A stretch of 64,000 bases of DNA from Bacteroides congonensis (GTDB lineage: Bacteria > Bacteroidota > Bacteroidia > Bacteroidales > Bacteroidaceae), in NCBI RefSeq assembly GCF_900130125.1, contig NZ_FQXY01000008.1, positions 388,301 through 452,300 on the forward strand, read 5' to 3'. Made by a program: the position numbers and the translations under genes. Shown here piece by piece: positions 1 through 8,492 of the stretch (position 1 is its first letter; each line of letters begins with the position of its first letter). The notes beneath the pieces were generated by a model. The model was not told where the DNA came from. It ran no database searches and saw only the letters and a program-made list of their open reading frames with translations.

Positions 1-340
1 CTTTCCAGTAAATATCATTCGGCCATTTGATAGAAACATCATCGGTATATGTATCCAATTCTTCTTTGATAGCTAAAGACACAATTTGGGAAATAAGAAA
101 CTGGCGGCGTGCTTCCAGAAACTCAGGAAAAAGCACAAAGCTGAAAAGGAGATTTTTGTGCGGTTCCGATTCCCATGAATTTCCACGCTGTCCCCGTCCG
201 GAGGTTTGGTAGTCGGCAGCTACGGTTGTAAACTCTTCTGTTTTTTCTTTGGCACAAAAGGTTTGTAAATAGCTATTGGTAGAATTTGTTTCGCTGATAT
301 GAATCAATGGAACCGGAAATAAATCAGGGGAGAGCATCAT
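1..340 (-). CDS. birA: Biotin--[acetyl-CoA-carboxylase] ligase, N-terminal part (cut by window edge)
   Basis: Translating the minus strand from the ATG at 340 gives an open frame running off the left edge. It shows the biotin protein ligase signature: an SETNSTN motif near the start, GRGQRGNSW (the biotinyl-AMP binding GRGRxG loop) and KWPNDIYWK near the break. The enzyme activates biotin with ATP and attaches it to carboxylase carrier proteins in the cytoplasm. No DNA-binding domain precedes the catalytic domain, so it looks like a monofunctional ligase. The start overlaps the end of the upstream yjbR-like gene by 17 bases, so the two are probably translationally coupled. A second ATG at 337 is equally possible. 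Confidence 0.88.
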   Translation of the reverse strand, partial: MMLSPDLFPVPLIHISETNSTNSYLQTFCAKEKTEEFTTVAADYQTSGRGQRGNSWESEPHKNLLFSFVLFPEFLEARRQFLISQIVSLAIKEELDTYTDDVSIKWPNDIYWK

Positions 341-680
341 ATTCTGCACGTAATTTTTTAGTAAATTTCTTGATTACTTCATCGTAAGAGTGGTCTATGA
401 GTTCTTTCATAAGCCTGTCATCTACATCACTGTCAAAGTGGACGCTATTCCAATACTTCTTGTTGAAATGGTATGCTCCTTCGATTCCGGAATAACGTTC
501 GCGTAGTTCAATCGCTTTTTCCGGATCACATTTCAATGCAATGTGGTTTGCTTCTTCCAGATCAATAAGGGCAAACATTTTGTTCATTACCTTTATTACA
601 AGTGATACCTCGTCAAAAGGAAAAGATTCAGTGGTTCCTTTCTTGCTCAAGCAATATTCTCTGACTGTTTCTACGTTCAT
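324..680 (-). CDS. MmcQ/YjbR family protein
   Basis: This 118-residue protein matches the small MmcQ/YjbR fold family: an N-terminal helix with VREYCLSKKGTTESFPF, a central segment with FALIDLEE and ALKCDPEKA, and a C-terminal HFDSDVDDRLMKELIDHSY. Members have a CyaY-like fold and are often called DNA-binding, but the function is not settled. It lies between yraN, 52 bases upstream, and birA, which overlaps its 3' end, so the three minus-strand genes probably form one operon. The length is normal for the family. Confidence 0.85.
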   Translation of the reverse strand: MNVETVREYCLSKKGTTESFPFDEVSLVIKVMNKMFALIDLEEANHIALKCDPEKAIELRERYSGIEGAYHFNKKYWNSVHFDSDVDDRLMKELIDHSYDEVIKKFTKKLRAEYDALP

Positions 681-732
681 AATAACTCAATTATAAATAA
701 ATCTGTGTACTTTGCACTCCTTAGCCTGAACT

Positions 733-1098
733 TTAGAATAAAGGAGGATAAAATGCTTCCTTTATATGCTCAATCTTGAAATCTCCATCATCACCTACTA
801 CAGTGATAATATCGAAACGCACAGGGCTGTCAATCTGAAACAGTTTCAAATAGGTATCCGCAGCACGTACTGTACGTCTTATTTTGGGCAGGTCAACGGC
901 ATCTTCCGGTTCTGTAAACAGAGTGTTGCTGCGGGTTTTCACTTCTACTACAATCAACTCATTCTCTTTTGCAGCCACAATATCCAGTTCGAAATGCCCT
1001 TTTCTCCAATTCCGGTCACGGATGATATAACCATGCTGTTCAAGATAGGTTACAGCGGCATCTTCTCCGGCTTTACCCAATTCATTATGTTTAGCCAT
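733..1098 (-). CDS. YraN/UPF0102 family endonuclease-like protein
   Basis: A 121-residue protein of the YraN (UPF0102) family, which has a PD-(D/E)XK nuclease-like core. Visible family features are GKAGEDAA near the start, the strand FELDIVA, and VVEVKTRS, which supplies the E-x-K metal-site residues. The biological role is unknown. I chose the ATG at 1098; the longer frame uses a TTG at 1110 that falls inside a promoter box at 1108-1115. It is first in a likely yraN-yjbR-birA operon and diverges from the small gene at 1166. Confidence 0.85.
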   Translation of the reverse strand: MAKHNELGKAGEDAAVTYLEQHGYIIRDRNWRKGHFELDIVAAKENELIVVEVKTRSNTLFTEPEDAVDLPKIRRTVRAADTYLKLFQIDSPVRFDIITVVGDDGDFKIEHIKEAFYPPLF

Positions 1099-1107
1099 CT
1101 TTTTTTG

Positions 1108-1115
1108 CAAATTTA
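1108..1115 (-). promoter_or_regulatory. Bacteroides -7 box (TAAATTTG) before yraN
   Basis: The minus strand reads TAAATTTG, matching the Bacteroidetes -7 consensus TAnnTTTG, 9 bases before the ATG at 1098. I see no clear -33 TTTG. It supports starting yraN at 1098. Confidence 0.5.
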
Positions 1116-1127
1116 CTGCTTTTATTC

Positions 1128-1157
1128 TTTGAATTTACAGAAGTAAAAGTAATTTTG
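1128..1157 (+). promoter_or_regulatory. Bacteroides promoter, TTTG-N18-TAATTTTG
   Basis: TTTG at 1128-1131 and TAATTTTG at 1150-1157 are 18 bases apart, matching the -33/-7 arrangement of the Bacteroides primary sigma factor. The -7 box ends only 8 bases before the ATG at 1166, so the gene is either almost leaderless or starts at a later ATG. Confidence 0.65.
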
Positions 1158-1165
1158 CAGAAGAT

Positions 1166-1399
1166 ATGAGAAAAAGGAGTAAGAAGTGCCTGAAAATGCA
1201 CGTCGAATGTACTAAAAGGGAACGACGGATGAGCATTTTGTTGAGCGATGAAGAGCAACTGATAGTGGATCGTTATCTTGAGAAATACAAGATATCGAAT
1301 AAGTCACGTTGGCTTCGCGAAACTATTCTCATGTTTATCCATAAGAATATGGAAGAGGATTATCCGACCCTTTTCGGTGAACACGATATGAGACGATAG
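1166..1399 (+). CDS. Small ribbon-helix-helix-like protein
   Basis: A basic 77-residue protein. Residues about 19 to 60 read like a ribbon-helix-helix DNA-binding domain: a short strand (RRMSILLS), then helices DEEQLIVDRYLEKYKI and SRWLRETILMFI. This pattern is seen in mobilization-protein and antitoxin-type RHH proteins, but no partner toxin or relaxase is present. The start is uncertain: the promoter at 1128-1157 leaves almost no leader for the ATG at 1166, and ATGs at 1196 or 1229 would keep the domain intact. tadA follows 30 bases downstream and may be co-transcribed. Confidence 0.6.
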   Translation: MRKRSKKCLKMHVECTKRERRMSILLSDEEQLIVDRYLEKYKISNKSRWLRETILMFIHKNMEEDYPTLFGEHDMRR

Positions 1400-1429
1400 G
1401 GGATAGTTTATGATTAAAAATTAAGGAGA

Positions 1430-1867
1430 GTGCTGGACGATACTTACTTCATGAAACAGGCTTTGATAGAGGCGTGTAAAGCTGCCGACCGGGGAGAAGT
1501 TCCTGTGGGAGCTATTGTGGTTTGTAAAGAGCGGATTATCGCACGTGCTCACAACCTCACGGAAACATTGAACGATGTGACGGCCCATGCCGAAATGCAG
1601 GCTATTACTGCCGCTGCCAATGTACTTGGTGGTAAATATCTCAATGAATGTACACTATATGTTACCGTTGAACCTTGTGTGATGTGTGCCGGAGCCATTG
1701 CCTGGGCACAGACAGGAAAACTTGTATTTGGTGCCGAAGATGAGAAACGTGGCTATCAGAAATATGCCGGTTCGGCTCTGCATCCTAAAACTGTTGTCGT
1801 TAAAGGACTGATGGCCGATGAATGTGCCACGCTTATGAAAGAGTTCTTTGCTGCGAAACGGAGATAA
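1430..1867 (+). CDS. tadA: tRNA-specific adenosine deaminase
   Basis: A 145-residue cytidine/deoxycytidylate deaminase-fold enzyme. The zinc and catalytic motifs are present: H53-A-E55 and P81-C-V-M-C85. The PVGAIVV strand and the ENxx-like RAHNLTETLND segment fit TadA, which converts adenosine 34 to inosine in tRNA-Arg. The frame opens with GTG at 1430, directly after an AAGGAG sequence; an internal ATG at 1451 would remove seven residues that look family-like, so I keep GTG. Length fits the family. Confidence 0.9.
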   Translation: MLDDTYFMKQALIEACKAADRGEVPVGAIVVCKERIIARAHNLTETLNDVTAHAEMQAITAAANVLGGKYLNECTLYVTVEPCVMCAGAIAWAQTGKLVFGAEDEKRGYQKYAGSALHPKTVVVKGLMADECATLMKEFFAAKRR

Positions 1868-1915
1868 GTGATAACAGGGTAGTGGATTGACACTATGTAG
1901 CGCAGCAATAAATCA

Positions 1916-2218
1916 CTATTCCTTAATTTCCTCGAAATCTACATATTCACCATCATCCTGCGTGAATATTTTCTTATGCCTTCTTCCCGTTACATTCTCC
2001 GAGTATATCTCCTCTTCATTATCTGCCGGGGTTTGTGTTCCCTGATTGTAACTCTGTTGTCCCGTAGCACTACGTCCTGATTCAGTTTGGTTCGGACGTG
2101 ACGACGACGAGGAACGGCGTCCTATCCCGAAAATGGCTCTTAGCAGGAATCCGACAATAGAGAGACCAAATACGACAATGGCAATAATAAAGATAAGTAT
2201 GAATAAAAGTATATGCAT
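1916..2218 (-). CDS. DUF4834-like small membrane protein
   Basis: A 100-residue protein with one long N-terminal hydrophobic stretch (residues about 2 to 30), then a Ser/Gln/Asn-rich linker beginning GRRSSSSSRP, and an acidic end with DDGEYVDFEE. This resembles the Bacteroidetes-specific DUF4834 family of unknown function. It lies 67 bases downstream of pssA on the same strand and may be the last gene of the psd-pssA operon. The linker composition suggests a disordered tail on one side of the membrane. Confidence 0.65.
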   Translation of the reverse strand: MHILLFILIFIIAIVVFGLSIVGFLLRAIFGIGRRSSSSSRPNQTESGRSATGQQSYNQGTQTPADNEEEIYSENVTGRRHKKIFTQDDGEYVDFEEIKE

Positions 2219-2285
2219 CGGGCTATGATTTTTATATTGTAACTTTGATAAAACTCATAGTACAACAAACGTGCCAAGAGATTGT

Positions 2286-2993
2286 TTATTTACTTTTTCT
2301 TGTAAAAAGTGAAAGTAAAATATACCATACAATAATAGCTGCAAAGCTACTGATTCCCAGGAAAATAAGTAAAGGAATACAAATAATCAAGAAAATAAAA
2401 CTGACTTTGTTGTCACCCCATGACAGGCTTTTGAATTTCAGGGAAAACATCGGTATTTCGGATACCAGTAGCCATGAGGACAGGCAAACGAGTATAAAAA
2501 GATAGACAGGATGGCAGCTTTCGGAAATCAGCAAGTCATGTGCGCCTGCTACTAAAGAGCCCCAAAACAAAGCATTGGCAGGAACAGGAAGGCCGACAAA
2601 AGAGCTTGTCTGCCGGGTATCATTATTGAACTTTGCCAAACGCAAAGCAGAGAATACGGAAATCAGAAAAGCGGCATAAGGCAAGTAAGGAGCTATAAAT
2701 TCCATGCTTGCCGGATAGTACATCTCTTTAAACAAAGAGAATACAATCACTGAAGGTGCAAAGCCGAAGCTGACATCGTCAGCCAATGAGTCCAAGTCTT
2801 TTCCAATGATAGAATGAGCATTGAGCACGCGTGCCAACAGTCCGTCGAAGAAATCGAAGATAGAACTTAAAGCGATAAAAAGCAGTGCCAGTTCGTATTT
2901 TGCTTCAAAAGCCATGACGCATGCAATACAACCGGAGAAAAGGTTCAGGCAGGTTACAGTATTCGGGATACTGTTTTTAATAACGTTTGTCAT
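2286..2993 (-). CDS. pssA: CDP-diacylglycerol--serine O-phosphatidyltransferase
   Basis: A 235-residue integral membrane enzyme that makes phosphatidylserine from CDP-diacylglycerol and serine. The full CDP-alcohol phosphotransferase motif DGx2ARx8Gx3Dx3D is readable: D50-G51, A54-R55, G64, D68 and D72. About six to eight hydrophobic segments follow. Start ATG at 2993 is 10 bases after the psd stop codon, so the two consecutive steps of phosphatidylethanolamine synthesis are encoded together. Confidence 0.92.
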   Translation of the reverse strand: MTNVIKNSIPNTVTCLNLFSGCIACVMAFEAKYELALLFIALSSIFDFFDGLLARVLNAHSIIGKDLDSLADDVSFGFAPSVIVFSLFKEMYYPASMEFIAPYLPYAAFLISVFSALRLAKFNNDTRQTSSFVGLPVPANALFWGSLVAGAHDLLISESCHPVYLFILVCLSSWLLVSEIPMFSLKFKSLSWGDNKVSFIFLIICIPLLIFLGISSFAAIIVWYILLSLFTRKSK

Positions 2994-3003
2994 TGTGACA
3001 GAA

Positions 3004-3690
3004 TTATTTAAGTTTAGCGATAACCGTTTGGTTACCGGTCGTTAATTGACCCATGCTGACACAGACCTCTGTACCAATGGGTAAATATACATCCACACGA
3101 GAACCGAATTTGATGAATCCCATGTGTTCGTCGATATAACATTCTTCGCCTACCTCAGCGTAGGTGACGATACGGCGTGCCACAGCACCGGCTATTTGGC
3201 GGGTGAGCACTTCCACACCTTCCGGTGTTTCAATCACTACCGTAGAACGTTCGTTCTCTGTGCTGGCTTTCGGCAGCCAGGCTTTCATAAAGTTACCATT
3301 GTGATGAGCCACCTTCTTGATAGTGCCGTCCACCGGATACCAGTTGGCATGAACATTCACAATGCTCATGAATATAGAAATCATCAGACGACGTTCATGA
3401 AAATACTCGTTTTCATCGACTTCTTCGATCACAACGATTTTCCCGTCGGCAGGCGCAACGACTATTTTCTCAGTGTCCTGCCCGAAGAGACGGATCGGAC
3501 AACGGAAGAAATTCACCATTAGCAGATAGACTGCGATACTCGCCACTGCTACCACATAAAATGGAATTTTGCAATCGATTCCCCAATAAAGAGCGGCATT
3601 AATCAATAGCAATAGCAAGAAGCTAGCCCATAATATATGTGTTCCTTCACGGTGAATACGTATTTTCTTCAATTTCTTTAGTCGGCTCAT
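3004..3690 (-). CDS. psd: Phosphatidylserine decarboxylase proenzyme
   Basis: A 228-residue short-form phosphatidylserine decarboxylase. Two hydrophobic N-terminal segments (residues about 20 to 60) anchor it; conserved [12 protein letters not shown] and [12 protein letters not shown] follow. The self-cleavage site is GFIKFGS, with Ser197 expected to become the pyruvoyl group and leave a 32-residue alpha chain. Short proenzymes use this FGS motif in place of LGST. First gene of the psd-pssA operon and divergent from dnaE. Confidence 0.92.
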   Translation of the reverse strand: MSRLKKLKKIRIHREGTHILWASFLLLLLINAALYWGIDCKIPFYVVAVASIAVYLLMVNFFRCPIRLFGQDTEKIVVAPADGKIVVIEEVDENEYFHERRLMISIFMSIVNVHANWYPVDGTIKKVAHHNGNFMKAWLPKASTENERSTVVIETPEGVEVLTRQIAGAVARRIVTYAEVGEECYIDEHMGFIKFGSRVDVYLPIGTEVCVSMGQLTTGNQTVIAKLK

Positions 3691-3715
3691 GAATGCTGTT
3701 TAATGATATTGTCTG

Positions 3716-3723
3716 CAAAAATA
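3716..3723 (-). promoter_or_regulatory. -7 box (TATTTTTG) before psd
   Basis: The minus strand reads TATTTTTG, matching TAnnTTTG, 25 bases upstream of the psd ATG at 3690. No convincing -33 element is seen. Confidence 0.5.
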
Positions 3724-3790
3724 TACTTAATTTAAAAAATCAGCAAGTAAATAGGCATAGAAATGTGAATGTTGATAACTTTTTGAGGAT

Positions 3791-3798
3791 TATTTTTG
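3791..3798 (+). promoter_or_regulatory. -7 box (TATTTTTG) before dnaE
   Basis: TATTTTTG matches the TAnnTTTG -7 consensus and lies 53 bases before the dnaE start at 3852. The 161-base gap between psd and dnaE therefore holds promoters in both directions. Confidence 0.45.
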
Positions 3799-3851
3799 TT
3801 TATAACCCCAGAGGTAGTAATTTTATGCCTTCAATTTAACTACTTATCATT

Positions 3852-6800
3852 ATGCAGGATTTCGTTCATTTACATGTCCATACCCAATATTCTCTCTTGG
3901 ATGGTCAGGCAAGCGTCGCTCGTCTGGTCGATAAAGCAATGAAGAATGGAATGAAGGGTATTGCTGTGACCGACCATGGAAATATGTTCGGTATCAAGGA
4001 ATTTACGAACTACGTCAATAAAAAGAATAGCGGCCCGAAAGGTGAAATCAAAGACCTGAAGAAGCGGATAGCAGGAATCGAAGCCGGTACGATAGAATGT
4101 GAAGATAAAGAAGCGGAGATTGCCGCTTGCAAAGCCGGGATAGTAGAAGCGGAAAACAAACTCTTCAAACCCATCATCGGTTGTGAAATGTATGTGGCGC
4201 GCCGCACGATGGATCTGAAAGAGGGAAAACCCGACCAGAGCGGTTATCACCTGATCGTATTGGCAAAGAATGAGAAAGGTTATCATAACCTTATTAAATT
4301 GGTATCGCACGCATGGACGCGGGGGTACTATATGCGTCCGCGTACAGACCGCAGCGAACTTGAGAAGTATCATGAAGGACTGATGGTCTGTTCGGCCTGT
4401 CTTGGTGGTGAAATACCGAAACGGATTACCGCCGGACAATTTGCGGAAGCCGAAGAAGCCATACAGTGGTATAAGAACTTGTTTGGTGACGATTTCTATC
4501 TTGAGATGCAACGTCATAAAGCGACTGTTCCCCGTGCCAATCACGAATGTTACCCATTGCAGGTGAATGTGAACAAACACTTGATGGAGTATGCGCAGAA
4601 GTTCAACATCAAGCTGATTTGTACGAACGACGTCCATTTCGTGGATGAAGAAAATGCCGAAGCGCACGACCGGCTGATTTGTTTGAGTACCGGCAAGGAC
4701 TTGGACGACCCAAGTCGTATGCTTTATACCAAGCAGGAGTGGATGAAGACGCGCGAAGAGATGAATGAACTCTTTGCAGACGTGCCCGAAGCGCTGAGTA
4801 ATACATTGGAAATTCTTGACAAAGTAGAATACTATTCCATTGACCATGCTCCCATTATGCCTACTTTCGCTATTCCTGAAGACTTCGGAACGGAAGAAAG
4901 ATACAGGGCAAAGCTAACGGAGAAAGACTTGTTTGATGAATTTACGCAGGACGAAAATGGAAATGTCGTTTTGAGTGAGGAGGATGCGAAAGCTAAAATA
5001 AAACGTTTGGGCGGCTATGATAAACTCTATCGTATCAAACTCGAGGGAGACTATCTTGCCAAGTTAGCTTTCGACGGAGCGAAGCGGATATATGGTGAAC
5101 CGCTGTCCGAAGAAGTCAAGGAACGTCTGAACTTCGAGTTGTACATCATGAAAACGATGGGTTTCCCCGGATACTTCTTGATTGTGCAGGACTTTATTAA
5201 TGCGGCTCGTACAGAGTTAGGAGTGTCAGTAGGACCGGGGCGTGGTTCGGCTGCCGGTTCGGCAGTGGCCTACTGTCTGGGTATTACGAAAATCGACCCT
5301 ATCCAGTACGACTTGCTGTTCGAGCGTTTCCTGAATCCTGACCGTATCTCATTGCCCGATATTGATGTGGACTTCGATGATGACGGTCGTGGTGAAGTAC
5401 TCCGTTGGGTAACTAATAAATATGGACAGGAAAAAGTAGCCCATATCATCACTTATGGTACAATGGCTACGAAACTGGCGATTAAGGACGTTGCCCGTGT
5501 ACAGAAACTTCCTCTTTCCGAATCAGACCGCCTGGCAAAATTAGTGCCGGATAAGATTCCTGACAAGAAGCTGAACTTGCGCAACGCCATCGAATATGTT
5601 CCCGAATTGCAGGCGGCGGAAGTATCGCCGGATCCATTGGTGCGGGATACGCTCAAGTATGCCAAGATGCTCGAGGGTAATGTCCGTGGTACGGGTGTGC
5701 ACGCCTGTGGTACGATTATCTGTCGTGATGATATTACCGACTGGGTGCCTGTCAGCACTGCCGATGACAAGGAGACGGGTGAAAAGATGCTCGTCACCCA
5801 ATATGAAGGCTCGGTAATCGAGGATACCGGATTGATTAAGATGGACTTCTTAGGACTGAAAACTTTGTCCATTATCAAGGAAGCCGTCGAAAATATCCGT
5901 CTGAGCCGTAGCATCGAAGTAGATGTGGATATGATAGATATCAACGACCCTGCTACCTATAAGTTATACAGTGATGGTCGTACGATTGGTACATTCCAGT
6001 TTGAATCTGCCGGTATGCAGAAGTACTTGCGCGAATTGCAGCCTTCTACATTCGAGGATTTGATTGCCATGAATGCCCTCTATCGTCCGGGACCGATGGA
6101 TTATATTCCTGACTTTATTGACCGTAAGCACGGACGCAAGCCGATTGAGTATGATATTCCGGTCATGGAGAAATATTTGAAAGATACGTATGGTATTACG
6201 GTCTATCAGGAACAGGTGATGCTTTTATCACGCTTGTTGGCGGATTTTACCCGTGGTGAATCCGATGCCCTTCGTAAAGCAATGGGTAAGAAGTTGCGTG
6301 ACAAGCTGGATCATATGAAACCTAAATTCGTCGAGGGCGGCCGAAAGAATGGACACGACCCCAAAGTCCTTGAAAAAATTTGGACGGACTGGGAAAAGTT
6401 TGCGTCTTATGCGTTCAATAAATCGCACGCTACCTGTTACTCCTGGGTAGCTTATCAGACAGCTTATCTGAAAGCGAACTATCCTGCCGAATATATGGCG
6501 GCTGTCATGAGCCGAAGTTTGTCTAACATTACCGATATCACGAAACTGATGGACGAATGTAAGGCGATGGGTATCCAGACACTCGGACCGGATGTAAATG
6601 AGAGTAACTTGAAATTTACCGTCAACCATGACGGTAATATCCGTTTCGGGCTCGGGGCGGTGAAAGGTGTAGGTGAAGCCGCCGTGCAAAGTATCATGGA
6701 AGAACGTGAGAAGAACGGTCCTTTCACCGGAATTTTCGACTTTGTACAGCGTGTCAACCTGAATGCCTGCAACAAAAAGAATATGGAATGTCTTGCATTG

Positions 6801-7658
6801 GCCGGTGGTTTCGACAGTTTCCCGGAATTGAAACGCGAACAATACTTTGCAGTCAATTCCAAAGGGGAAGTCTTCCTTGAAACTCTGATGCGCTATGGTA
6901 ACCGTTATCAGGCAGACAAGGCGGCTGCGGTCAACTCTCTGTTTGGCGGTGACAACGTGATTGACGTGGCAACTCCTGAAATACCGCAAGGAGTGGAACG
7001 TTGGAGTGATCTTGACCGTCTGAACCGTGAACGTGATTTGGTAGGTATCTATTTGTCCGCTCACCCGTTGGATGAATTTTCGATTGTACTGGATCATGTA
7101 TGCAATACGCGTATGGCGGACTTGGAAGATAAGGCTGCGCTTGCCGGTCGTGAGATAACGATGGGCGGAATTGTGACCAGTGTCCGTCGTGGAATCAGCA
7201 AGAACGGAAACCCTTACGGCATTGCCAAGATAGAGGATTATTCCGGTTCTACCGAAATCCCATTTTGGGGAAACGACTGGGTGACTTATCAAGGGTATCT
7301 CAATGAAGGAACTTTCTTGTATATCAAAGCCCGTTGCCAGGCAAAACAATGGCGGCAGGATGAACTGGAAGTGAAAATTACTTCTATGGAACTTCTTCCG
7401 GACGTAAAGGATGAACTCGTGCAGAAAATAACGATCATGATACCTCTGTCGGTATTAAACTCCGCTTTAATCAAGGAGCTTGCGTCGCTGACCAAAGAGC
7501 ATCCGGGCAATACGGAACTCTATTTCAAGGTGACGGACGATGTCGATGTGAATCGTGTGTCGGTCGATTTGATTTCCCGTCCGATCAAGCTTTCGGTAGG
7601 CCGTGAATTAATTACTTATTTAAAAGACCGTCCCGAACTTGGATTCCATATAAATTGA
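3852..7658 (+). CDS. dnaE: DNA polymerase III subunit alpha
   Basis: A 1268-residue replicative polymerase catalytic subunit. The N-terminal PHP domain begins HLHVHTQYSLLDG (residues 6 to 18). The catalytic palm carries PDIDVDFDDDGRG near residues 499 to 511, and the upstream GPGRGSAAGS loop is present. LYRPGPMDYIPDFIDRKHG near residue 745 is typical of DnaE. A C-terminal OB-fold starts near residue 1100 with ITMGGIVTSVRRGISKNG. It is about 100 residues longer than the E. coli protein, with added segments near residues 55 to 100 (charged, helical) and 355 to 400. This is DnaE1 rather than PolC: no exonuclease domain interrupts the PHP region. Confidence 0.97.
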   Translation: MQDFVHLHVHTQYSLLDGQASVARLVDKAMKNGMKGIAVTDHGNMFGIKEFTNYVNKKNSGPKGEIKDLKKRIAGIEAGTIECEDKEAEIAACKAGIVEAENKLFKPIIGCEMYVARRTMDLKEGKPDQSGYHLIVLAKNEKGYHNLIKLVSHAWTRGYYMRPRTDRSELEKYHEGLMVCSACLGGEIPKRITAGQFAEAEEAIQWYKNLFGDDFYLEMQRHKATVPRANHECYPLQVNVNKHLMEYAQKFNIKLICTNDVHFVDEENAEAHDRLICLSTGKDLDDPSRMLYTKQEWMKTREEMNELFADVPEALSNTLEILDKVEYYSIDHAPIMPTFAIPEDFGTEERYRAKLTEKDLFDEFTQDENGNVVLSEEDAKAKIKRLGGYDKLYRIKLEGDYLAKLAFDGAKRIYGEPLSEEVKERLNFELYIMKTMGFPGYFLIVQDFINAARTELGVSVGPGRGSAAGSAVAYCLGITKIDPIQYDLLFERFLNPDRISLPDIDVDFDDDGRGEVLRWVTNKYGQEKVAHIITYGTMATKLAIKDVARVQKLPLSESDRLAKLVPDKIPDKKLNLRNAIEYVPELQAAEVSPDPLVRDTLKYAKMLEGNVRGTGVHACGTIICRDDITDWVPVSTADDKETGEKMLVTQYEGSVIEDTGLIKMDFLGLKTLSIIKEAVENIRLSRSIEVDVDMIDINDPATYKLYSDGRTIGTFQFESAGMQKYLRELQPSTFEDLIAMNALYRPGPMDYIPDFIDRKHGRKPIEYDIPVMEKYLKDTYGITVYQEQVMLLSRLLADFTRGESDALRKAMGKKLRDKLDHMKPKFVEGGRKNGHDPKVLEKIWTDWEKFASYAFNKSHATCYSWVAYQTAYLKANYPAEYMAAVMSRSLSNITDITKLMDECKAMGIQTLGPDVNESNLKFTVNHDGNIRFGLGAVKGVGEAAVQSIMEEREKNGPFTGIFDFVQRVNLNACNKKNMECLALAGGFDSFPELKREQYFAVNSKGEVFLETLMRYGNRYQADKAAAVNSLFGGDNVIDVATPEIPQGVERWSDLDRLNRERDLVGIYLSAHPLDEFSIVLDHVCNTRMADLEDKAALAGREITMGGIVTSVRRGISKNGNPYGIAKIEDYSGSTEIPFWGNDWVTYQGYLNEGTFLYIKARCQAKQWRQDELEVKITSMELLPDVKDELVQKITIMIPLSVLNSALIKELASLTKEHPGNTELYFKVTDDVDVNRVSVDLISRPIKLSVGRELITYLKDRPELGFHIN

Positions 7659-7659
7659 T

Positions 7660-7667
7660 TATATTTG
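7660..7667 (+). promoter_or_regulatory. -7 box (TATATTTG) before trxA
   Basis: TATATTTG matches TAnnTTTG and starts 2 bases after the dnaE stop codon, 58 bases before the trxA ATG. It suggests trxA has its own promoter. Confidence 0.5.
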
Positions 7668-7724
7668 TGGCGTAAATGCCTCGTGAAATAATTTTTAATA
7701 ATTAATACTTAATACTTAAAGAAA

Positions 7725-8039
7725 ATGGCTTTAGAAATTACAGACAGCAACTATAAGGAAATCCTTGCAGAAGGCAAGCCGGTTGTTGTAGATTTTTGGG
7801 CTCCCTGGTGTGGCCCTTGTAAAATGGTGGCTCCTATTATTGAAGAATTGGCTACGGAGTTTGAAGGACAGGTTATTATCGGTAAATGTGATGTGGACGA
7901 AAACAGTGATTTGCCTGCAGAATATGGTATCCGTAACATTCCTACCGTACTGTTTTTCAAGAATGGTGAGATTGTAGACAAGCAGGTAGGTGCCGTAGGC
8001 AAACCTGTATTTGTAGAAAAAGTGAAGAAACTGCTCTAA
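7725..8039 (+). CDS. trxA: Thioredoxin
   Basis: A 104-residue cytoplasmic thioredoxin. The redox motif W28-C29-G30-P31-C32 is intact, preceded by VVVDFWAP and followed by the cis-proline loop IRNIPTV. No signal peptide. It reduces protein disulfides with electrons from thioredoxin reductase, which is not in this window. The next gene starts 40 bases downstream and may be co-transcribed. Confidence 0.95.
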   Translation: MALEITDSNYKEILAEGKPVVVDFWAPWCGPCKMVAPIIEELATEFEGQVIIGKCDVDENSDLPAEYGIRNIPTVLFFKNGEIVDKQVGAVGKPVFVEKVKKLL

Positions 8040-8079
8040 CGGTAATACTTGAAACTTATCACTTAATACTTAAATAATC

Positions 8080-8415
8080 ATGGGACTGGAAGAAGATTTT
8101 TTTATAGCAGATGCTGACGACGAAAAGACTGTCGAGTTTATTAAGAGCTATCTGCCTCAGGAACTGAAAGAGAAATTCGTGGACGACGAGTTGTACTATT
8201 TCATCGACTTGATCGACGAATATTATGCTGAAAGTGGTATTCTCGATGCTCAGCCCGATGACGACGGTTATGTTAACATCGACTTGGAAGAGGTTGTGGC
8301 TTACATTGTGAAAGAAGCTAAGAGTGACGGACAAGGAGAATACGATCCTGAAGAGATTCTTTTCGTGGTTCAGGGAGAGATGGAATACGGAAACTCTCTG
8401 GGGCAGGTGGATTAG
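8080..8415 (+). CDS. Small acidic protein of unknown function
   Basis: A 111-residue, strongly acidic soluble protein with no recognised motif. It is rich in Asp/Glu, with helical stretches such as EFIKSYLPQELKEKF and YFIDLIDEYYAES, and a second half containing GYVNIDLEEVVAYIVKEA. No signal peptide or membrane segment. It follows trxA by 40 bases, with a strong hairpin 27 bases after its stop codon, so it is probably the last gene of a trxA transcript. Function unknown; acidic composition is compatible with a protein-binding role. Confidence 0.7.
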   Translation: MGLEEDFFIADADDEKTVEFIKSYLPQELKEKFVDDELYYFIDLIDEYYAESGILDAQPDDDGYVNIDLEEVVAYIVKEAKSDGQGEYDPEEILFVVQGEMEYGNSLGQVD

Positions 8416-8442
8416 ACAGGAGCCAGTCTCATTAGTAGATAG

Positions 8443-8490
8443 AACGGATGAAAGCCCGGAAGATGCAAATTTTCCGGGCTTTCATCCGTT
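8443..8490. terminator. Hairpin between convergent genes
   Basis: A perfect 19-base inverted repeat (arms 8443-8461 and 8472-8490, 10-base loop) sits between the acidic-protein gene and the convergent truncated gene. Only a short T run follows on either side. It probably ends transcription in both directions. Confidence 0.75.
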
Positions 8491-8492
8491 TG

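Noticed and set aside
1166..1399. Antitoxin or plasmid mobilization gene (ribbon-helix-helix fold)
   Set aside because: No toxin, relaxase or transfer origin is adjacent; the next gene is tadA.
3870..4847. 325-codon open frame on the minus strand inside dnaE
   Set aside because: It is antisense to the PHP and N-terminal region of dnaE, has no recognisable motif, and is explained by codon bias of the true gene. The same holds for the 373-codon frame at 6228-7349.
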